From contig NZ_JACHIJ010000003.1 of the NCBI RefSeq assembly GCF_014203115.1, forward strand, positions 372,001 to 436,000: 64,000 bases of DNA, written 5' to 3'. Below are positions 8,432-16,210 of this stretch, in pieces (within the stretch, counting starts at the first letter, position 1; every line of letters starts with the position of its first letter). The translations under genes and the position numbers were made by a program. The notes beneath the pieces were generated by a model. That model was not told the origin of the DNA and made no database searches. It saw only the letters and a list, made by a program, of their open reading frames with translations. This DNA comes from Afipia massiliensis (GTDB taxonomy: Bacteria; Pseudomonadota; Alphaproteobacteria; Rhizobiales; Xanthobacteraceae).

Positions 8432-9385
8432 ATGCAACCACAGATGGTATTTGCCTTCAATGTCCGATTGCGCCGTATTGCCGGTGCAGCTGCCGGGTTG
8501 GCTGTCTGGTGGGCTGCACTAGGTTTCGCCGCTGGGGTCCAGCCGGTTTTCGCTCAGGGCGCGCCGCCATCTGCGGCTCCGCAGTCGTCGCAGCCAACCG
8601 CTATTCCTCAGCCCGCCGCGCCTCAGGCCGTCCCGGGCTTTTGGGATCCACGGCGACGGCCCGACCGGCCGGACCTTTCGCGCCTGACGGTCATCCGCTT
8701 CCTGACTGAGACGGATTACCCGCCCTTCAACTTCACTGGCCCCGACGGCAATCCGGCCGGCTTCAATGTCGATCTGGCCCGGATGATCTGCGACGAGATC
8801 AAGGTGGCGTGCACGATCCAGATGCGCCGGTTCGAGACGCTGGTGGATGCGATCAACGGCAACCGTGGCGATGCCATCATTGCGTCGCTGGCGGTGACGC
8901 CGCAGCTTCGCGCCAAGCTCGATTTCAGCGATCCGTACTACCGCTCGCCGGCGCGCTTCGTGTCCCGGCGGGACGCGGTGATGGCGGAGGTTCGCCCAGA
9001 GTATCTCGAGGGCAAGAAGGTCGGCGCGATCGCGGGCTCCTCGCATGAGGCTTATCTGAAGACGTTGTTCACCGACGCGCAGCTTGTCAGCTTCCCCAAT
9101 GACGATGCGCTTCGCTTGGCGTTGCGCCGGGGTGAAGTCGATTTCGTTTTTGGTGATGCCATTTCGCTGGCGTTCTGGATCAACGGCACCGATTCCGGCG
9201 ACTGCTGCGCGTTCAGCGGCGGTCCTTTCATCGAGAGCCGCTATTTCGGCGAGGGTGTCGGCATCGGGGTCAAGCGCGGCAACGATCTGCTGCGTCAGGC
9301 GCTGAACTGGGCGATGTTCCGGCTCTGGGAGAAAGGCCGCTACACTGATCTTTGGCTGCGCTATTTCTCGGTCAGTCCGTTCTGA
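8432..9385 (+). CDS. Extracellular solute-binding protein, family 3
   Basis: A 317-residue periplasmic binding protein for amino acids or related polar solutes. A long N-terminal region holds a signal peptide ending near VFAQ (about residue 42) and a proline/alanine-rich linker. The family 3 fold then runs from LTVIRFLTETDYPPFNFTGPDGNPAGFNVDLARMICDE through GDAIIASLAVTPQLRAKLDFSDPYY, the classic ligand-side segments, to the C-terminal GVKRGNDLLRQALNWAMFRLWEKGRY. Cys pairs (ICDEIKVACTI and DCCAF) probably form disulphides. No permease or ATPase gene adjoins it, so it may serve a transporter encoded elsewhere. It is divergent from the glycosyltransferase with an 82-bp gap. Confidence 0.9.
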   Translation: MQPQMVFAFNVRLRRIAGAAAGLAVWWAALGFAAGVQPVFAQGAPPSAAPQSSQPTAIPQPAAPQAVPGFWDPRRRPDRPDLSRLTVIRFLTETDYPPFNFTGPDGNPAGFNVDLARMICDEIKVACTIQMRRFETLVDAINGNRGDAIIASLAVTPQLRAKLDFSDPYYRSPARFVSRRDAVMAEVRPEYLEGKKVGAIAGSSHEAYLKTLFTDAQLVSFPNDDALRLALRRGEVDFVFGDAISLAFWINGTDSGDCCAFSGGPFIESRYFGEGVGIGVKRGNDLLRQALNWAMFRLWEKGRYTDLWLRYFSVSPF

Positions 9386-9408
9386 TCTGGCGACGAGGCA
9401 CGGTGACG

Positions 9409-10056
9409 ATGGCAATCGGATCGGCAAGGATCAAGCGCACGGGTGCAGCGTTGCTGGCGGCATTCTGCTGGTTTTCGCTGGTGCTTCAGCTGGTGCTGCA
9501 TATTCAGGTCGCGAGCGGGCTCGGCCTTTCGCTTGTGGAAGCGCTGATCCGTTTCTTCTCCTATTTCACCATCCAGACCAATATCCTCGCAGCGTTGGTG
9601 CTGACGGCCTTTGCGATCAAGGCAGGCATGGACGAGTGGCTGGTGCATCCGTTCGTGCGCTCCGCCGTCGCGGTCTATATCGTTCTGGTCGGGATCACCT
9701 ATCACACCTTGCTGCGCCATCTTTGGGAGCCGAAAGGCGCGCAATGGTTCGCGGACACGGCGCTGCATACAGTGATGCCGGTGGGCTATCTGGTGTTCTG
9801 GCTGACCTGCGTCCGCAAGGCGGGGCTTCGCTGGTATGACCCGCTGCTGTGGCTGATCTATCCGCTGTTCTATCTCGGCTTCGTGCTGGTGCGCGGAAAG
9901 ATGTCCGGCTTCTATCCTTATCCCTTTATCGACGCCAAGACCTTGGGTTATGCAGGCGTTGCGGCTAATACAGCCGGATTGCTGATCGTCTGCGCTGCGA
10001 TCGGTATGTGTCTGGTGATGACCGGCTGGTGGCTCGCGCGCCGCCAGCCTGCCTAA
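9409..10056 (+). CDS. Pr6Pr family membrane protein
   Basis: A 215-residue integral membrane protein with about six hydrophobic spans. The string of features SYFTIQTNILAALVL, VGITYHTLLRHLWEPKGAQWFADTALHTVMPVGYLVFWL and YPLFYLGFVLVRGKMSGFYPYPFID matches the bacterial Pr6Pr family, distantly related to androgen-dependent TFPI-regulating proteins (FAR-17a/AIG1). The function in bacteria is unknown. The start is either the ATG at 9409 or a GTG at 9403; longer in-frame sequence lies inside the preceding gene. It sits 23 bp after the solute-binding protein stop and may be translated from the same message. Confidence 0.82.
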   Translation: MAIGSARIKRTGAALLAAFCWFSLVLQLVLHIQVASGLGLSLVEALIRFFSYFTIQTNILAALVLTAFAIKAGMDEWLVHPFVRSAVAVYIVLVGITYHTLLRHLWEPKGAQWFADTALHTVMPVGYLVFWLTCVRKAGLRWYDPLLWLIYPLFYLGFVLVRGKMSGFYPYPFIDAKTLGYAGVAANTAGLLIVCAAIGMCLVMTGWWLARRQPA

Positions 10057-10089
10057 ACCGGCAATCCTTCTAAGCTTGTGAGAGTCTTG

Positions 10090-11727
10090 ATGTCGAATGA
10101 AATGCCCGCAACTGCGAGTGACCTTCGGGCGCTTGCCGAACAATCCAACGCCTGGCCGTTCGAACAGGCGAAGCAGATTGTCGCGCGGTTGATGAAAAAG
10201 CCGAAGCACGAGGTGCTGTTCGAGACCGGCTACGGTCCGTCGGGGCTGCCGCATATCGGCACCTTCGGCGAGGTCGCGCGCACCACCATGGTGCGTCATG
10301 CGTTTCGTGTGCTGACCGACGACAAGATCAAGACCAAGCTTTTAGCGTTCTCCGACGACATGGACGGCCTGCGCAAGGTGCCGGACAATGTGCCGAACAA
10401 GGAGATGCTGACGCAGGACCTTGGCAAGCCGCTGACGCAGGTCCGCGATCCGTTCGGCACCCATCCGAGTTTTGGCGAGCACAACAATGCACGGCTGCGC
10501 GCGTTCCTCGACACCTTCGGATTCGATTACGAGTTCGCCAGCTCGACCCAGTACTACAAGTCGGGTCGCTTCGACGCGACGCTGCTGAAGATGCTGGAGA
10601 ACATCGACAAGGTGATGGCGATCATGCTGCCGTCGCTGCGCGAAGAGCGTGCCGCAAGCTATTCGCCGTTCCTGCCGATCTGCCCGCGCACCGGCATCGT
10701 GCTGCAGGTGCCGATCGTGGCGCATGACGCCAGGGCCGGTACTGTGTCCTATGACGATCCCGACACCAACGAGCGTGTCACCGTTCCGGTTACCGGCGGG
10801 CATTGCAAGCTGCAGTGGAAGCCGGACTGGGCGATGCGCTGGGTTGCGCTTGGCGTCGACTATGAAATGGCGGGCAAGGATCTGATCGATTCCGTCAAGC
10901 TGTCGGGAAAGATATGTTCGGCGCTTGGCGGCACGCCTCCGGAAGGCTTCAACTACGAGCTGTTTCTCGACGACAAGGGCCAGAAGATTTCCAAGTCGAA
11001 GGGCAACGGCCTCACCATCGACGAATGGCTGCGTTACGCCTCGCCGGAATCGCTGTCGCTGTTCATGTACCGTGAGCCGAAGGCGGCGAAGCGGCTGTAT
11101 TTCGACGTCATCCCGCGCAACGTCGACGACTACCAGCAATTCATCGACGGCTACCCGCGTCAGGATGGCAAGCAGCGCCTGAGCAATCCAGTCTGGCATA
11201 TCCACGCTGGCAATCCGCCGCTTGCCGACATGCCGGTGACGTTCCAGTTGCTGCTGACACTGGTGTCGTCGTCGAATGCGGAGAATGCCGAAACGCTGTG
11301 GGGTTTCATCGGGCGCTATCGTCCGGGCGTGACGCCGAAGACCCATCCGAAACTCGACGACATGGTCGGTTACGCGATCAACTACTATCGGGACTTCGTG
11401 GCGCCGACGAAGAAATTCCGCGAGCCGACCGAGGGCGAGCGCGCGGCCTTGACCGATCTGCGCAACGCACTGGCGCAACTGCCGCCGGAAGCGTCCGCGG
11501 AAGATATCCAGAACGTGGTCTATGAAATCGGCCGCCGCGAGCCGTTTCTGGATCAGGTCAAGAAGGGCAAGGATGGCCGTCCGGGCGTTTCGCTCGACTG
11601 GTTCAACATGCTCTATCAGGTGTTGCTCGGTCAGGAGAAAGGCCCGCGCTTCGGATCGTTCGTCGCGGTCTATGGCGTCGCGAATGCCATCGCGATGATT
11701 GACGCTGCGTTGAAGCGGGCGGAATAG
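10090..11727 (+). CDS. lysK: Lysyl-tRNA synthetase, class I
   Basis: A 545-residue class I enzyme that charges tRNA-Lys with lysine. It has the class I signature motifs: [17 protein letters not shown] (the HIGH-type motif) near residue 50 and [12 protein letters not shown] (KMSKS-type) near residue 300. Most bacteria use the unrelated class II enzyme; alphaproteobacteria, spirochaetes and archaea keep this archaeal-type one, which supports the taxonomic reading. The ATG at 10090 is preferred because GTGAGAG lies five bases upstream; a GTG at 10078 and an ATG at 10102 are alternatives. The YbaK deacylase gene follows 25 bp later, another tRNA-quality gene. Confidence 0.96.
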   Translation: MSNEMPATASDLRALAEQSNAWPFEQAKQIVARLMKKPKHEVLFETGYGPSGLPHIGTFGEVARTTMVRHAFRVLTDDKIKTKLLAFSDDMDGLRKVPDNVPNKEMLTQDLGKPLTQVRDPFGTHPSFGEHNNARLRAFLDTFGFDYEFASSTQYYKSGRFDATLLKMLENIDKVMAIMLPSLREERAASYSPFLPICPRTGIVLQVPIVAHDARAGTVSYDDPDTNERVTVPVTGGHCKLQWKPDWAMRWVALGVDYEMAGKDLIDSVKLSGKICSALGGTPPEGFNYELFLDDKGQKISKSKGNGLTIDEWLRYASPESLSLFMYREPKAAKRLYFDVIPRNVDDYQQFIDGYPRQDGKQRLSNPVWHIHAGNPPLADMPVTFQLLLTLVSSSNAENAETLWGFIGRYRPGVTPKTHPKLDDMVGYAINYYRDFVAPTKKFREPTEGERAALTDLRNALAQLPPEASAEDIQNVVYEIGRREPFLDQVKKGKDGRPGVSLDWFNMLYQVLLGQEKGPRFGSFVAVYGVANAIAMIDAALKRAE

Positions 11728-11752
11728 TCTTCGCGCGACCTCGGAGACACGA

Positions 11753-12226
11753 ATGTCCAAGGTGACGCGCGCGACGAAGATGCTGGAACAGGCAGGCGTC
11801 GCCTTCACCGTTCATACTTACGACTATGACGGCGACGCTGACCGCATCGGATTACAGGCCGCCGAGGCGCTGGGCGAAGAGCCGTCACGCGTGCTCAAGT
11901 CGCTGATGTCGCTGGTCGATGGCAAGCCGGTTTGCGTGATCGTTCCTTCGGATCGCGAAGTGTCGATGAAAAAGCTCGCGGCAGCGTTCGGCGGAAAATC
12001 CGCGCAGATGATGAAGCCGGCCGATGCGGAACGCCTGTCGGGATACAAGGTCGGCGGCATCAGTCCGTTCGGGCAAATGCGCGCGCCTCGCGCGGCCATC
12101 GAGGAGATGGCGATGGCTCATGATCTGGTGTTCATCAATGGCGGGCAGCGCGGATTGCAGGTCCGGCTTGATCCGCGCGACGCAGCCAGGGTGTTGAGCG
12201 CGATCGTTGCGCCGCTGGTGGCTTGA
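11753..12226 (+). CDS. ybaK: Cys-tRNA(Pro)/Cys-tRNA(Cys) deacylase YbaK
   Basis: A 157-residue single-domain protein of the YbaK/ProX/EbsC family, which hydrolyses Cys-tRNA(Pro) formed by mistaken prolyl-tRNA synthetase and so protects translation. The family marks are present: the N-terminal TRATKMLEQAGVAFTVHTYDY, the VLKSLM segment with the essential lysine, VCVIVPSDREVSMKKLA, and the GYKVGGISPFG loop. Full length for the family. It follows the class I lysyl-tRNA synthetase by 25 bp and was probably co-transcribed with it. Its stop is 9 bp from that of the convergent S24 regulator. Confidence 0.94.
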   Translation: MSKVTRATKMLEQAGVAFTVHTYDYDGDADRIGLQAAEALGEEPSRVLKSLMSLVDGKPVCVIVPSDREVSMKKLAAAFGGKSAQMMKPADAERLSGYKVGGISPFGQMRAPRAAIEEMAMAHDLVFINGGQRGLQVRLDPRDAARVLSAIVAPLVA

Positions 12227-12235
12227 CGCGGAGCG

Positions 12236-12862
12236 TTACTGGCTCGCCCAGACGATGCGCGCGATCCACTCGACGTTCTTGGCGTCGATGATGCGGTCCT
12301 TGTGTGCCGGATTGAGCGATTGCAGCTCGATGACTTTCGCGGTCCGGCGTTTCAGTTCCTTGACTGTGACCTCACCGTCCTTGGTTTTCACCACGACACG
12401 GTCGCCGCGCCGGATCGGTGAGCCGGGCGAGACGATGATGACGTCGCCGTCGCGATAGGCCGGCTTCATCGAGTCGCCGGAAATTTCCAGCGCGTAGGCG
12501 TGTTCGTCGTTGACCGAAGGAAGCCCGACTTCATCCCAGCCCTTGCCGACGGGAAAACCGCCGTCGTCGAAATAGCCGCCAGCACCGGCTTCGGCGAACC
12601 CGAGAAGCGGCACCGCCTGCACCGAGCGCGCAGTATCCTCGATGAACTGCACAAAGGTATCGACGGTGGTGCCGGTAGCGGCCAATGCCTTCGCCACCGA
12701 TTCGGTCGAGGGCCAACGCTCGCGCCCGTCCGGCGTGATGCGTTTCGATTTGTTGAAGGTGGTGGGGTCGAGGCCCGAGCGTTTGGCCAGCGCGGATGCT
12801 GACAGGCCTGCACGTTCGGCAAGCCGGTCGAGCGCATTCCAGATTTGATCGTGGGTCAACAT
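12236..12862 (-). CDS. LexA-like transcriptional regulator with S24 peptidase domain
   Basis: A 208-residue DNA-binding regulator. Residues 1-75 form a helix-turn-helix (LAERAGLSASALAKRSGLDPTTFNKSKR), and residues 85-205 a LexA/CI-type S24 autopeptidase. The catalytic serine is Ser131 in EISGDSMKPAYRDGD and the lysine is Lys168 in GEVTVKELKRR. A self-cleavage site is probably in EAGAGGYF (Ala92-Gly93 or Ala94-Gly95). The family responds either to RecA-ssDNA filaments or to other signals; members with this head are common single regulators in Rhizobiales and are not the canonical LexA. The 219-bp region upstream contains two copies of an 11-base direct repeat that could be its operator. Confidence 0.92.
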   Translation of the reverse strand: MLTHDQIWNALDRLAERAGLSASALAKRSGLDPTTFNKSKRITPDGRERWPSTESVAKALAATGTTVDTFVQFIEDTARSVQAVPLLGFAEAGAGGYFDDGGFPVGKGWDEVGLPSVNDEHAYALEISGDSMKPAYRDGDVIIVSPGSPIRRGDRVVVKTKDGEVTVKELKRRTAKVIELQSLNPAHKDRIIDAKNVEWIARIVWASQ

Positions 12863-12913
12863 GAGGGTGGCCGGATGTCTGGCCCAGCCGACCGGACCGG
12901 GCAGTGAATTTTA

Positions 12914-13065
12914 TCAAGAACTAGGAATTATTACCTCGAATCGGATGGTTCTGCAATGCATAGCGATCACCTGAACGCTGTCCTTGAAGTGGCCGGAGTG
13001 CGCCGATAGGGTCTGCGGGGCTTCCGCCCGCGCTCCGAAAAATTCCGAACGAATTCAAGAACTAG
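12914..13065. repeat. Pair of 11-base direct repeats upstream of the S24 regulator
   Basis: The sequence TCAAGAACTAG occurs at 12914-12924 and again at 13055-13065, in the region between the S24 regulator (starting at 12862, minus) and the DUF952 gene (13082, plus). One copy lies about 52 bp upstream of the regulator start and the other 17 bp upstream of the DUF952 start, so each sits where an operator for its own gene would be. Binding is not shown. Confidence 0.45.
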
Positions 13066-13081
13066 CGAGAACCCGGCGACC

Positions 13082-13426
13082 GTGTCCACCATCTATAAAG
13101 TTTGTTCGGCGTCGGCCTGGCGAGAGGCCGAGCGCCAGGGCGCCTTTCGCGGCAGCGCCGACGACCGGCGCGACGGGTTCATCCATTTTTCAACGGCGTC
13201 CCAGTTGGCAGGAACCGTCGCCAAACATTTCGCCGGGCAGGCAGGACTGTTTCTGATCGCCGTCGATACCGATGCACTGGGCGAGGCGTTGAGATGGGAG
13301 CCTTCGCGCGGTGGCGAACTGTTTCCGCATCTCTACGGCGAACTCGATACCGGTGTGGTGATCGAGATTCGCAACCTGCGCGCCCGCGCTGACGGCTCGC
13401 ACGATATTCCGGAGTGGACCTCGTGA
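13082..13426 (+). CDS. DUF952 domain protein
   Basis: A 114-residue protein of the DUF952 family, small globular domains of unknown function often encoded beside pyrD in alphaproteobacteria. The family pattern is clear: IYKVCSASAWREAERQGAF, DGFIHFSTASQLAGTVAKHFAGQAGLFLIAVDTD and ELFPHLYGELDTGVV. Translation starts at a GTG (13082) 17 bp after one of the direct repeats. Its TGA stop overlaps the GTG start of pyrD in the sequence GTGA, which suggests translational coupling. Some relatives resemble ADP-ribosyl/phosphotransferase folds, but no activity can be assigned. Confidence 0.88.
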   Translation: MSTIYKVCSASAWREAERQGAFRGSADDRRDGFIHFSTASQLAGTVAKHFAGQAGLFLIAVDTDALGEALRWEPSRGGELFPHLYGELDTGVVIEIRNLRARADGSHDIPEWTS

Positions 13427-14517
13427 TCCGCGCTTTCGATGCCCTCACATTGCCGCTGCTGCGCCGGCTCGATCCGGAGGATGCGCACCGGCTGGCGATC
13501 GGTGGGTTGCGATTGTTGCCGCCGGGGAAACCGCGCGCCAGCGATCCGAAACTCGCGGTGCGGGCCTTCGGTCTGAATTTCCCCAATCCCGTCGGCATGG
13601 CCGCGGGCTTCGACAAGAACGCCGAAGCGCCGGACGCGCTGCTGCGGTTGGGCTTTGGCTTTGTCGAGATCGGTTCGGTGACGCCGAAACCGCAGGATGG
13701 CAATCCGCGCCCGCGGTTGTTTCGGCTGGAGCAGGATTCCGGCGTCATCAACCGGATGGGTTTCAACAATGACGGCGCGGAGGCCGTGTTGCGCCGGCTC
13801 GCGACGCGCGCGCGCCATGGCGGCATCGTCGGCGTCAATGTCGGGGCCAACAAGGACTCGGTGGATCGCACGGCGGACTATGTCAGGCTGATCGAACTGT
13901 TCGCGCCGGTGGCGAGTTATTTCACAGTCAACGTATCGTCGCCCAATACGCCGGGCTTGCGAAACCTGCAACAGGCAGCGGCGCTGGACGATCTTCTGGC
14001 GCGCGTGATCGATGCGCGCGAGCGCGTACGCAAGAATGCGGGTGATTCTCCGCTACTTTTGAAGATCGCGCCCGATCTAACGCTGCAGGAACTCGACGAC
14101 GTGGTTCACATCGCGCGCTCGCGCCGGGTCGACGGCATGATCGTCGCCAACACCACGCTGGCGCGGCCTGAGACGCTGCGTGATCAGGCGAAGGCGAAGG
14201 AGCAGGGCGGATTGTCGGGGCGGCCGCTGCTGCGGCTGTCGACGCGGATGGTGGCGGAAACCTATGTGCGGGCCGAAGGCGCATTTCCGCTGATCGGCGT
14301 CGGCGGCATCGATTCCGGCGGTGCGGCGCTGATGAAGATCCGCGCCGGCGCGACCCTGATCCAGTTGTATTCGTCGCTGATCTACAAAGGCCTCGGGCTG
14401 GTGGAAGACATCAAAGCGGATCTCGTATCGACGCTGCGGCGGACCAGCCGCGAGAGTCTCTCTGAAATCGTCGGCGCGGATGCGGCGACGATTACTGCGG
14501 AACCCTGGCCGGATTAA
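13423..14517 (+). CDS. pyrD: Dihydroorotate dehydrogenase (quinone), class 2
   Basis: A 364-residue FMN enzyme that oxidises dihydroorotate to orotate with ubiquinone, the fourth step of pyrimidine synthesis, on the inner face of the membrane. The N-terminal ~40 residues (ALTLPLLRRLDPEDAHRLAI) are the amphipathic quinone-channel extension of class 2 enzymes. Diagnostic segments follow: NPVGMAAGFDKNAEAPDALLRLGFGFVEIGSVTP, NRMGFNNDG, the NVSSPNTPGLRNLQ active-site loop with the serine base, IVANTTLARP and IGVGGIDSGGAALMKIRAGATLIQLYS for FMN phosphate. The GTG at 13423 overlaps the preceding stop. The 3' end overlaps the convergent MATE gene by 26 bp. Confidence 0.97.
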   Translation: MIRAFDALTLPLLRRLDPEDAHRLAIGGLRLLPPGKPRASDPKLAVRAFGLNFPNPVGMAAGFDKNAEAPDALLRLGFGFVEIGSVTPKPQDGNPRPRLFRLEQDSGVINRMGFNNDGAEAVLRRLATRARHGGIVGVNVGANKDSVDRTADYVRLIELFAPVASYFTVNVSSPNTPGLRNLQQAAALDDLLARVIDARERVRKNAGDSPLLLKIAPDLTLQELDDVVHIARSRRVDGMIVANTTLARPETLRDQAKAKEQGGLSGRPLLRLSTRMVAETYVRAEGAFPLIGVGGIDSGGAALMKIRAGATLIQLYSSLIYKGLGLVEDIKADLVSTLRRTSRESLSEIVGADAATITAEPWPD

Positions 14518-15838
14518 GCGCGCCGTCGCCGAAAGAAGCCTTGAACAGCGCGGGATAACGCAGCGCCTGCAGGCCGCCGCGCGCAACGTAATGGACGAGA
14601 AGCGCCGTCCAGAGACCAGCATTGCCGAATGGTCGCAGAAGAGCCCACGCGGCGAGGAAGATCACCAGCGACAGCAGCATGAGATTGCGCATGTCGCGCG
14701 CCCAGGTCGCGCCGATGAAAATCCCATCATAGGCGAATGCGAAAAAGCCCACGATCGGCGCGAGGATCACGAACACAAGATAGGCGTTTGCCACGCGCTG
14801 AATGTCGGGGTTTGACGTCATCAACGCAATCAGGCCCGATCCGAAGAAGAAATAGGCGGTGGTCACGGCCAGTGCGAAGACAGATCCCCACAGCATAACG
14901 AGCTTGGTGGCAGTCAGGAAACCCTCGCGGTCGCGCTGACCGTAAGTCCGCCCGCAAATCTGCTCAGCGGCATTCGCGATGCCATCGAGAAAGAAAGCGC
15001 TGATCAGAAGGAAGTTGTTGAGGACGGCGTTGGCCGCCAGCACGGTGTCGCCGGCGCGTGCGCCCTGCGACGTAAAGAAGAGAAATGCCGCGATAAGTGC
15101 GGCGGTGCGAATGAGAATATCGCGGTTGACCGAGAACATATGCAGGAGCCGCTCGCGGTCGAACAGCCGGTCGGCGCTGATATCGAACACGCGGCCAAGC
15201 AGGCGCCAGGCCAGTATCGCACCGACAATGAATCCGGCTGTTTCGGCGAGGACCGCGGCAATCGCTGCACCGGCAACGCCCTTATTGAGCACAAGGACCA
15301 GCCACACCGTCAGCGCGATGTTGGCCGCATTGATCAGGATTTGAAGAGCAAGCGCGGTTTTTGCGCGCGCCTGACCGACGAACCAGCCGAGAAGAGCATA
15401 GTTGCCCAGCGCCATCGGCGCGGACCACAGCCGGATCGCGAAGTATTCGCGTGCCGCGGCGGTCACCGGCTCGCTGCCTCCCATCAATGACAGGACGACA
15501 GTGCCGAGAGGCTTGCTCACTGCGATCAGGAGAAGGCCGATCGCTGTCGCGACGATGATGGCGCGAAACAGGGTTGCGCGGATCTCGGCATGATCCCGCG
15601 CGCCCAGGGCCTGCGCGGTAAACGCGACGGTGCCCATGCGCAGGAAGCCGAACAGCCAGAACAGGCAATCGAAAACGACCGACGCGATGGCAACGCCGCC
15701 GAGCAGCGCGGGGTCACCCAGCCTGCCGATACAGGCCGTCGCGACGACGCCGAGCAGCGGCGTCGTCAGATTGGCCAGCATCGCCGGACCGGCGATGCTG
15801 AAAACCTGTCCGGTTGTAACTTTGGCCGTGTCTCTCAA
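14492..15838 (-). CDS. MATE family efflux transporter (DinF-like)
   Basis: A 448-residue inner-membrane protein with about 12 spans in two homologous halves, of the multidrug and toxic compound extrusion family. The DinF-like branch is indicated by VFSIAGPAMLANLTTPLLGVVATACIGRLGDPALLGGVAIASVVFDCLFWLFGFLRMGTVAFTAQALGA. These proteins export cationic drugs or other compounds using a Na+ or H+ gradient; the substrate here is unknown. The initiation codon is a TTG at 15838, directly after the TGA of the upstream small membrane protein (no spacer), so it is probably translationally coupled. The first internal ATG (residue 19) would delete half of the first membrane span. Confidence 0.92.
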   Translation of the reverse strand: MRDTAKVTTGQVFSIAGPAMLANLTTPLLGVVATACIGRLGDPALLGGVAIASVVFDCLFWLFGFLRMGTVAFTAQALGARDHAEIRATLFRAIIVATAIGLLLIAVSKPLGTVVLSLMGGSEPVTAAAREYFAIRLWSAPMALGNYALLGWFVGQARAKTALALQILINAANIALTVWLVLVLNKGVAGAAIAAVLAETAGFIVGAILAWRLLGRVFDISADRLFDRERLLHMFSVNRDILIRTAALIAAFLFFTSQGARAGDTVLAANAVLNNFLLISAFFLDGIANAAEQICGRTYGQRDREGFLTATKLVMLWGSVFALAVTTAYFFFGSGLIALMTSNPDIQRVANAYLVFVILAPIVGFFAFAYDGIFIGATWARDMRNLMLLSLVIFLAAWALLRPFGNAGLWTALLVHYVARGGLQALRYPALFKASFGDGALNPARVPQ

Positions 15839-16144
15839 TCAGCGTGGCCGCTGGGTGCTGAACAGCCGCGAGATCAGCCAGATCGGGATCACGATCACCG
15901 CGCCCAGCAGGAAATAGCGCCACACACCATTGATGAAGTCGAAGCCCAGATTCCAGACCCAGTCGATCAGGCGGCGGATGCTGTAGACGATGTTCCACGG
16001 ATCGAAGCCGATTGCGGCGAGCACGACGCCGACCAGCAGCGACAGCAGCACCAGCCTCAGCAGCACCGCCAGCGGCGAACCGCCGAGGAAGCGCGACAGG
16101 GTGTCGTCGTTCCTGGTTGGCAATTCCTTCACATCGTCCGGCAT
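15839..16144 (-). CDS. Small two-span membrane protein (DUF6460-like)
   Basis: A 101-residue protein with a polar head and two hydrophobic segments (LAVLLRLVLLSLLVGVVLAAIGF and YFLLGAVIVIPIWLISRLFS). Between them lies DPWNIVYSIRRLIDWVWNLGFDFINGVW, a conserved-looking amphipathic stretch. It resembles short integral membrane proteins that are widespread in Rhizobiales and have been given a DUF6460-type name; I make that match from memory. It is directly upstream of the MATE transporter, with stop and start touching, which suggests a shared message and possibly a partner role. The ATG at 16144 is chosen over a longer frame that has no resemblance. Confidence 0.7.
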   Translation of the reverse strand: MPDDVKELPTRNDDTLSRFLGGSPLAVLLRLVLLSLLVGVVLAAIGFDPWNIVYSIRRLIDWVWNLGFDFINGVWRYFLLGAVIVIPIWLISRLFSTQRPR

Positions 16145-16210
16145 CGTCGTCTCCTGAATGGGTGCGTCAGCGCACAATAGCACGCCACATGGGGAACTGT
16201 CTCGCCGCCG

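Noticed and set aside
13047-13072. Three GAAC copies as a LexA box upstream of DUF952-pyrD
   Set aside because: Alphaproteobacterial LexA boxes are GAAC-N7-GAAC; here the spacings are 8 and 6 bases.
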